Source: Prostheceraeus crozeri (taxonomy: Eukaryota; Platyhelminthes; Polycladida; Euryleptidae). From it: DNA of 64,000 nucleotides. Location: NCBI GenBank assembly GCA_907163375.1, contig CAJQUW010005267.1, positions 620,001 to 684,000 on the forward strand, written 5' to 3'. A program made the position numbers and the translations under genes. The number at the start of each line of letters is the position of its first letter. Within the stretch, counting starts at the first letter, position 1. The notes below the pieces were generated by a model. That model saw only the letters and a list, made by a program, of their open reading frames with translations, ran no database searches and was not told the DNA's origin. Below are positions 59,092 to 64,000 of this stretch, in pieces.

Positions 59092-59161
59092 TAATGTGCA
59101 ACTCCTCCTCCTCCTCCCCCCCCCCCGATATTTAGCTCAATTGTAGTAGAAGCACTCCCAC
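59092..59161. repeat. Dispersed repeat, copy 2
   Basis: Same repeat as 57207-57273, here with a CTC-rich tract and a run of ten C at about 59,117-59,126, where copy 1 has only CCCCTCCCCT. Confidence 0.6.
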
Positions 59162-59899
59162 ATATCCGCATATCTCTGCATAATTAATTAAGACTTTCTC
59201 GAGCTTAGATTCTTGTTTCGCTGAATATCTGTCATGTCTACTGCAGTTAACGAAGGGCTCACGTGAATAGTCATTGCTTTATTCTTTGAGGGTACTTAGT
59301 TACACTCGCTTAAGTCTGATGGCAAGGTATGAAAAGAGGAAACGTCAGTGGAAAAGTACATTCTTTTCACATGCACGATCATTGTCAATATATTGTCTAA
59401 TTGTTTGTTTCGTAAAAATCAGAGATAAGAATGGTACATGTAGCTCATAAAGCCTTGCAAAAAATATATAGTACCCTCAATCTCTCAAAGATCTCGAAGG
59501 TTCTTTTTGCTATTGAAAACATATTGTTTTTGTTTTTCCACCTTATTGCAGACATCGTGTTAAGGGATAGTTGGGACAACGCGGACTTAATAGCTGTTAC
59601 TCAAAGTTTCACGGTCTCCGTAGTGACCAACACTCAGCTAAGATACACAAGAATGGAATTCATACAAGTATGTTCACATTAAACATAAGGAATTTCCTAT
59701 TCGGCTTGAATTCACAAATGATTTCTGTCTTCTTATTTATCAGTTCATTCTTTCTAACTTTTTGATGGTTCTCCTTTCATTGTAGAAGAGTATTACACCG
59801 GGAAGGCTACTGAGAAAGTGCTGGTAAATGAATAGACAGACAATTCATACATTTCTTTCATGTAATGTAACAGGCTTGCTACCCTACTCTTGTACTTAC
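59162..59899. other. No gene recognised
   Basis: AT-rich sequence with scattered short frames. The only notable point is a good minus-strand splice donor at 59899-59892 belonging to the candidate exon described next. Confidence 0.35.
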
Positions 59900-59989
59900 T
59901 TTGCTTATCGCCGGAAACCAGTGGTGTTTTGGTCGACAATACGTAAACTTCCGACGTCTCGAATGCAGGCTCTCCATATTGTTTGGTCT
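59900..59989 (-). CDS. Candidate exon, possibly downstream of the DUF4806-like exon
   Basis: 90 bp, open in one frame (starting ETKQYGEPAFETSEVYVLS). It ends at a strong GTAAGTAC donor (59899-59892) and begins after GGCAG (59994-59990), an acceptor with a poor pyrimidine tract. The entry phase fits the phase in which exon 61882-61708 ends, so the two could be neighbouring exons of one minus-strand gene, with the Tc1 element (60185-61606) in the intron. The sequence does not obviously continue a DUF4806 domain. Another acceptor (TGTGTAG) and frame in the same stretch would give a terminal exon instead. This is weak. Confidence 0.22.
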
Positions 59990-60184
59990 CTGCCATCCGC
60001 AGCAGCTACTACACATGATCTCGCTCTTATGCCATCGAGATTGAGATCAGCAGAAATATGTTTTTCCCATGATAAACGAGGAGCATTCCATGGGATCTCC
60101 ATAATGTAGGGCGTTCAGAACCTACTCTTCATTTCACATCCGACTTGTAAGATCAGTCGTGCTTAAATACTATCTAGATATTTA

Positions 60185-61606
60185 CAGTGACCGCAAAAAG
60201 TTTACGAACACCCCTCAGAATTCAAAAGAATTGTCTGTCCAGTAAAACTATGTGTTGAATGACGTATTAATGCACATATAACATGATTAGTGAAGAAAAC
60301 ACATCAAATTTGATACAAACAAAGCATTTTAATGAAAAAATTTCAGTATTTTGTATTATAACCTTTGTTCTTCAGAACGGCCTGTATGCGGCGTGGCATA
60401 GACATGACCAGACTCTGGCACAGCTCCACCGAAATATCAGTCACCCAGATCATCTTTAGGTGGTTCTTGAGTTCCTCCACATTGCTGCAATTCTTTTCCG
60501 CCATCTTTTTCTTCAAGAGAACCCAGAGATTCTCAATTGGGTTGAGATCGGGTGAGTTCCCGGGCCAATCGAGCTGAGTGATGCGGTGTTCTCGGAGCCA
60601 CAAGCTCACCTTCTTAGCCTTGTGGACAGGAGCACCGTCGTGTTGGAATGTCGTACACCCCTGGATCTTCATGAACTGCAACAGGTGGTTGTCCAGCACA
60701 TCGATGTACCGGTTGGCGTTCATCGTTGTGTTCTTCTCCAGGAAGTAGAGACCAGCTCGTCCTCTAGCACTGAAGGCGCCCCAGACCATCACTGATGGAG
60801 GGTGCTTCACCGTCGGCACCACGTATTGAGGAGAGAAGGCAGACGATCCGGGCGGCCGGCGGACAGTGGTCTTGAAGTTCCCGAACTGCCGAAACACAGA
60901 CTCGTCACTGAACATGACGGTGGACCACTGTTCAGCTGTCCAGTTCGCGTGAGCCCTGCAGAACTCCAGGCGCTTCTTCCTCATCTTCTTTGTGAGAAAT
61001 GGCTTGCGAGCTGGTCTTCTGGCCTTGAAGCCCAACTCCGAGTGCAACCGGTGTTGGACTGTCCTACAGCTGACGTCGTCCAAGATGCCTGGGAGTTCGG
61101 CCTTGATTTGGGCAGCTGACAAAAACGGTTTCTGTGACACTAGACGCTTGATCTGCATGTCAGTCCTGGACGAAGTCTTGCGCTGCCTCCCGGTCCTCTT
61201 CTTAGGTTCCTGTGATTCTCCTGCGTCCTTCAGCTTCAGAAACTTGTTGACTGATGCAACAGAAATCTTAAGACGCTTGGAGATCTGTCGCTGGCTGTAA
61301 CCTTCTTCAGATAAAAGCAATATATTCGAGCGCACAGCGACTGAAAGCTGCGGTTTTCGACCCATACTAACTCTGACGGCTCACACTCGTGTGTGACTTT
61401 TTACGTCAATGAGGAGGCAATGAGAGGCAGACAATAATCAATAGTGTATCTGGTGTATCTAATTGGACATCCAGACAGCCAATAGTCTAAAGTTACGCTG
61501 CATGAAGGGAAAATCAGCATTGCTATCGGCTCTGGTAAGCGATTCAACCAGGCAGTCAAATTTCATCTATTTTTAGAAGGTGTTCGTAAACTTTTTGCGG
61601 TCTCTG
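60185..61606 (-). mobile_element. Tc1/mariner-like transposon, apparently complete
   Basis: 1,422 bp. Terminal inverted repeats of at least 28 bp with one mismatch: 60185-60212 begins CAGTGACCGCAAAAAG, and 61606-61579 on the minus strand begins CAGAGACCGCAAAAAG. Both are flanked by the TA target duplication (60183-60184 and 61607-61608). It carries one intact transposase gene on the minus strand. Near-identical ends plus an open gene suggest a recent insertion. It lies between two candidate minus-strand exons (61708-61882 and 59900-59989). Confidence 0.95.
60343..61365 (-). CDS. Tc1-like DD34E transposase, intact
   Basis: 340 residues, the normal length for Tc1-type transposases, which excise and reinsert the element at TA sites. 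The N-terminal half is a bipartite paired-type DNA-binding region: HTH in residues 15-45 (EGYSQRQISKRLKISVASV), a GRPR-like GRQRKT hook at 59-64, and a second HTH at about 68-110. Catalytic residues are in place: D154 in MFSDES, D243 in FQHDGAP and E278 in NPIENLW. There are 34 residues between the last two, hence DD34E. VMVWGAFSARG at 193-203 is the usual conserved strand. Start at 61365 (MGRKPQ), stop at 60343, both well inside the terminal repeats. No lesion is seen. Confidence 0.95.
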   Translation of the reverse strand: MGRKPQLSVAVRSNILLLSEEGYSQRQISKRLKISVASVNKFLKLKDAGESQEPKKRTGRQRKTSSRTDMQIKRLVSQKPFLSAAQIKAELPGILDDVSCRTVQHRLHSELGFKARRPARKPFLTKKMRKKRLEFCRAHANWTAEQWSTVMFSDESVFRQFGNFKTTVRRPPGSSAFSPQYVVPTVKHPPSVMVWGAFSARGRAGLYFLEKNTTMNANRYIDVLDNHLLQFMKIQGCTTFQHDGAPVHKAKKVSLWLREHRITQLDWPGNSPDLNPIENLWVLLKKKMAEKNCSNVEELKNHLKMIWVTDISVELCQSLVMSMPRRIQAVLKNKGYNTKY

Positions 61607-61707
61607 TATCTATTGTGTGACTGCAATTCGTGTGTCTTGTATGAGTGTCGGTCGTCACAGAGGCCGTGTAACTTAACAATAACGAGCTAAATGAACAATT
61701 CACTTAC

Positions 61708-61882
61708 CATTGATTACTTGGAGTATACTTCCGAAAGTTTTGAACTTTTTTCCAGGCTTTCTCGGCGCTGTTTGACCTTCTACGTCGAACTCGGTGGCCA
61801 ATTCATTTATCATGAGGAACGACATGACATTTCGGAGAGCCTTGTGCAGCGTTGCACCTCCGAAAAACGCTAAGTCATGGAT
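61708..61882 (-). CDS. Host-gene exon with DUF4806-like sequence
   Basis: A 175-bp minus-strand exon with a pyrimidine-rich acceptor (ATCAATTTTCAG, ending at 61883) and a strong GTAAGTG donor (61707-61701). It is open throughout in one frame and encodes 58 residues plus one base. The sequence has FFGGATLHKALRN, then SFLMINELATEF, then a glycine, a basic stretch (APRKPGKKFKTF) and ILQVIN. This GG...R...L...LA...G...K.F...VI pattern resembles DUF4806, a domain of unknown function found in many invertebrate proteins. Neighbouring exons were not found with confidence upstream; a possible one lies at 59900-59989. The intron after it would hold the Tc1 element. The splice sites are seen; the family is from memory and moderately sure. 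Confidence 0.5.
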
Positions 61883-64000
61883 CTGAAAATTGATGCGAAA
61901 GTCTCAAAAGTTCGATTACATGTTTTTTTAGGATGAAATAAACATTTTTGTGACATGGTGGTTTTAGTTGGATTTTGTGCGTTTCGTAGTAATGATTTTC
62001 ATTTAAATTGAAAGTCACAAAACACCGGAAGGATGAAGAATTGCTTGAAAATGCCTCATGCTACATGAAGGCTTAAAATGACTAAATAGCAAACATATAA
62101 GCCGGAATATTCAATTTTATTTGTTTGGTGGATGGATTTCTTCTTGTCCACCATGAAGCATATACGAGGACTGCCCAGCTTACGGTAGCTGTATGATATT
62201 TCTGCTGCTCCGGCTTAGACCGATTCTAAGGAGATACGGAGATGACAAAAATTGGTTTCAAGCCTAAATAGTCCGGCAGCCAGAACGAGTTTCAGCAGGG
62301 AACGAGTCCGATAGTGAGATTTTCACATAATGATGTTCACTCTATGCCTACTACGAATCGGCACGTCTGCCGAGTTCTAGTGAGTTCCTCTTCTTGTCAG
62401 ACAAGATCAAAGAAAAGCACATGTAAATCCAATGGGACGCAGATTCCAGTTTTTGGATAAAACGAAGTTTTGTATGTTTTCTCTGATTAGACGAAAAGTA
62501 CTTAGCCAAGAGTCATAACTTTTGAAGTGGAATGTCTTCAGGTCATTTCCTATGTTGTGCATGTGCTATTATCATGCATCTAATCGGCAATATGTGTGAG
62601 AATGTGGTTGAATGTGGATAAAGTTGCTGAAAATGCTTGTGTTTGCCGACATTAAGAGGCTTGCCAAATCTGAATGTGTTAAGCTTTATAGACATGGTTG
62701 CATGAAGATGAAAGAAATGACCTGAAAACATTCCATGACAAAAATTATGACTCTGTTGCTTCACCAAGTGCGGTCGCAAGAATGACATTTGTTCGGCATA
62801 CAGCCATTTGCTCTGTTTCCGTCCAGCGGAGGCACTCGCTGGAGTTCGTGCCTGTTCACGGTTATATTGTCCACGTAGATTTCTTCATTTACTTATGCAT
62901 TCCTGCTCCGTCAAATTACAATTCGTTGCTATCTCTTTCCACACTCTTTCTACCATATCTCTATTTCTGTATTCTTTCGAAGTCTTATCATAAAGTATAG
63001 GTCTACACATTCAATCAGTCGTTCCACTACCGTCTCCATTCTTGTTTCAAATGCACGCACACACTGCTCAACAAGATATCTGATCATGTGATTACGCGGC
63101 AAATGCAAGCACTATGATTGGATACCTCATCTGACTTGTTCGACGAAGCTAGACTAATTTCAACTTATGATTTCTGTCATATAACAAGAAATTCTCTTGT
63201 GTTACTTTTTATTGTGAACCAACCTTGTCTTATAACACTTTTGTCATAAGACACGCTATTGTGAACTAGCCTGAACAGGAATTGTGAACGGAAGGTCTTC
63301 TGGCTTCAAAATTTTTTCATACGCATAGATGGAGGGACATTTATTCGGTAGTGGGAGGACAGATGCCATCAATGTACGTCTGCAGCATAGCTATCAGACA
63401 TTTTGTGCTTGCTCTGCATCGCAGCGAGTTTGCTACTGAAATCATTTATGGACATATTGATTCGTGATAAAGTTCGTCCTCAGAATCAGTAATGCTGAGT
63501 GACTCTGATTCATTGACAACTCCCATTCATTGAACTGTATTGAAGACGTTCGGCATCTGAAGATGTACATAAATGTATTGAAAGGGTTGGAAGCTTTCTT
63601 AATCCTAAAAATTGTTAATTCGACCTTTCTGCGTTCCGAGCGAAAATATTTTCTCTTTTTCAGAGAACGCCGCGCCATATTGTCTGAAAAATCGATTAAC
63701 ATTTGTGTAGATAAACAATGACTGACTGTTAACTTAATGGACACAACAAATATACAGATAAAGTAGTGAATGAAAATATAGATCCACACTATAGGCCTAC
63801 TCGCACTTGCCGACTAGGGGCTTGGGCACACGATGCTCCAATAGCATGTCCAGAGTACTCCTTTGTGCTTTTCGATGGAATTAGAGAACACGTTCTCGCA
63901 TTCTTGATGTGGAGGGGAAATGTTTTAGTCACCTACCGGATCCTTTCCTGATTGATGAATGAATCACTTCGGTGGTCTCATTGGGCTGTGACATAAAACT
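61883..64000. other. No gene recognised
   Basis: 2.1 kb of AT-rich sequence, presumably intron or intergenic on the minus-strand reading of the DUF4806-like gene. Short frames at 62,543-62,788 (minus), 62,698-63,000 (plus), 63,442-63,789 (minus) and 63,766-63,951 (plus) have no recognisable motifs or splice support. Around 63,200-63,300 the word TTGTGAAC recurs three times. No terminal repeats or RNA gene are seen. Confidence 0.4.

Noticed and set aside
60365-61300. Plus-strand open frames across the Tc1 transposase
   Set aside because: They are antisense shadows of an intact 340-residue gene with all family motifs.
63766-63951. A 61-codon plus-strand frame near the right edge
   Set aside because: No recognisable family, no splice support, and most of the surrounding sequence is unremarkable.
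1-64000. tRNA, rRNA or snRNA genes
   Set aside because: No B-box or cloverleaf-like segment or conserved rRNA core was noticed in any region I read, but a covariance search was not possible.

Overview
The window looks like genomic DNA of an animal, probably an invertebrate. Coding parts are split by GT-AG introns, DNA transposons of several superfamilies (PIF/Harbinger, Tc1/mariner, hAT) are nested in one another, there is a Penelope-like GIY-YIG fragment, and about 39 kb is tandem satellite. There are no bacterial operons. I cannot name the species.

Layout. (1) 1-8326, minus strand: part of a broken LTR retroelement fossil with a gag block, env-like blocks and one LTR; its other end lies left of the window. 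A whole-looking PIF/Harbinger transposon (1645-5198) sits inside its env-like region, with a transposase gene on the plus strand and a two-exon Myb/SANT-like gene on the minus strand that converge on each other. (2) 8327-47240: one satellite array of about 63 monomers, all in one orientation. Two monomer classes of about 655 and 577 bp alternate over long stretches and form a 1,231-1,232 bp higher-order repeat. The left 7 kb is more mixed and contains a second sequence subfamily. (3) 47241-48549: a decayed Tc1-like element cut off at the satellite edge, followed by a 32-bp minisatellite. (4) 50541-55708: a three-level nest, in which a Harbinger transposase relic was hit by a hAT-type element (51089-55700), itself hit by a second hAT (51960-55485) whose transposase has one frameshift. 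Both hAT elements have perfect 8-bp target duplications. (5) 56580-57141: a Penelope-like fragment enclosed by inverted arms. (6) 60185-61606: a whole-looking Tc1-like element with TA duplications and an intact 340-residue transposase. (7) 61708-61882: the only good candidate for a host gene, one minus-strand exon with canonical splice sites and a DUF4806-like sequence.

How things fit together: the two Harbinger genes are the usual partner pair for that superfamily. The satellite is the dominant and most unusual structure. Its dimer organisation, its intermediate monomers that suggest how the short class arose, and the fact that both edges fall in the same 32-bp monomer segment are the points most worth following up. 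The rest is transposon strata whose relative ages can be read from the nesting. Most other short open frames are chance frames, particularly the roughly 120 frames inside the satellite, whose sampled starts are TTG codons.
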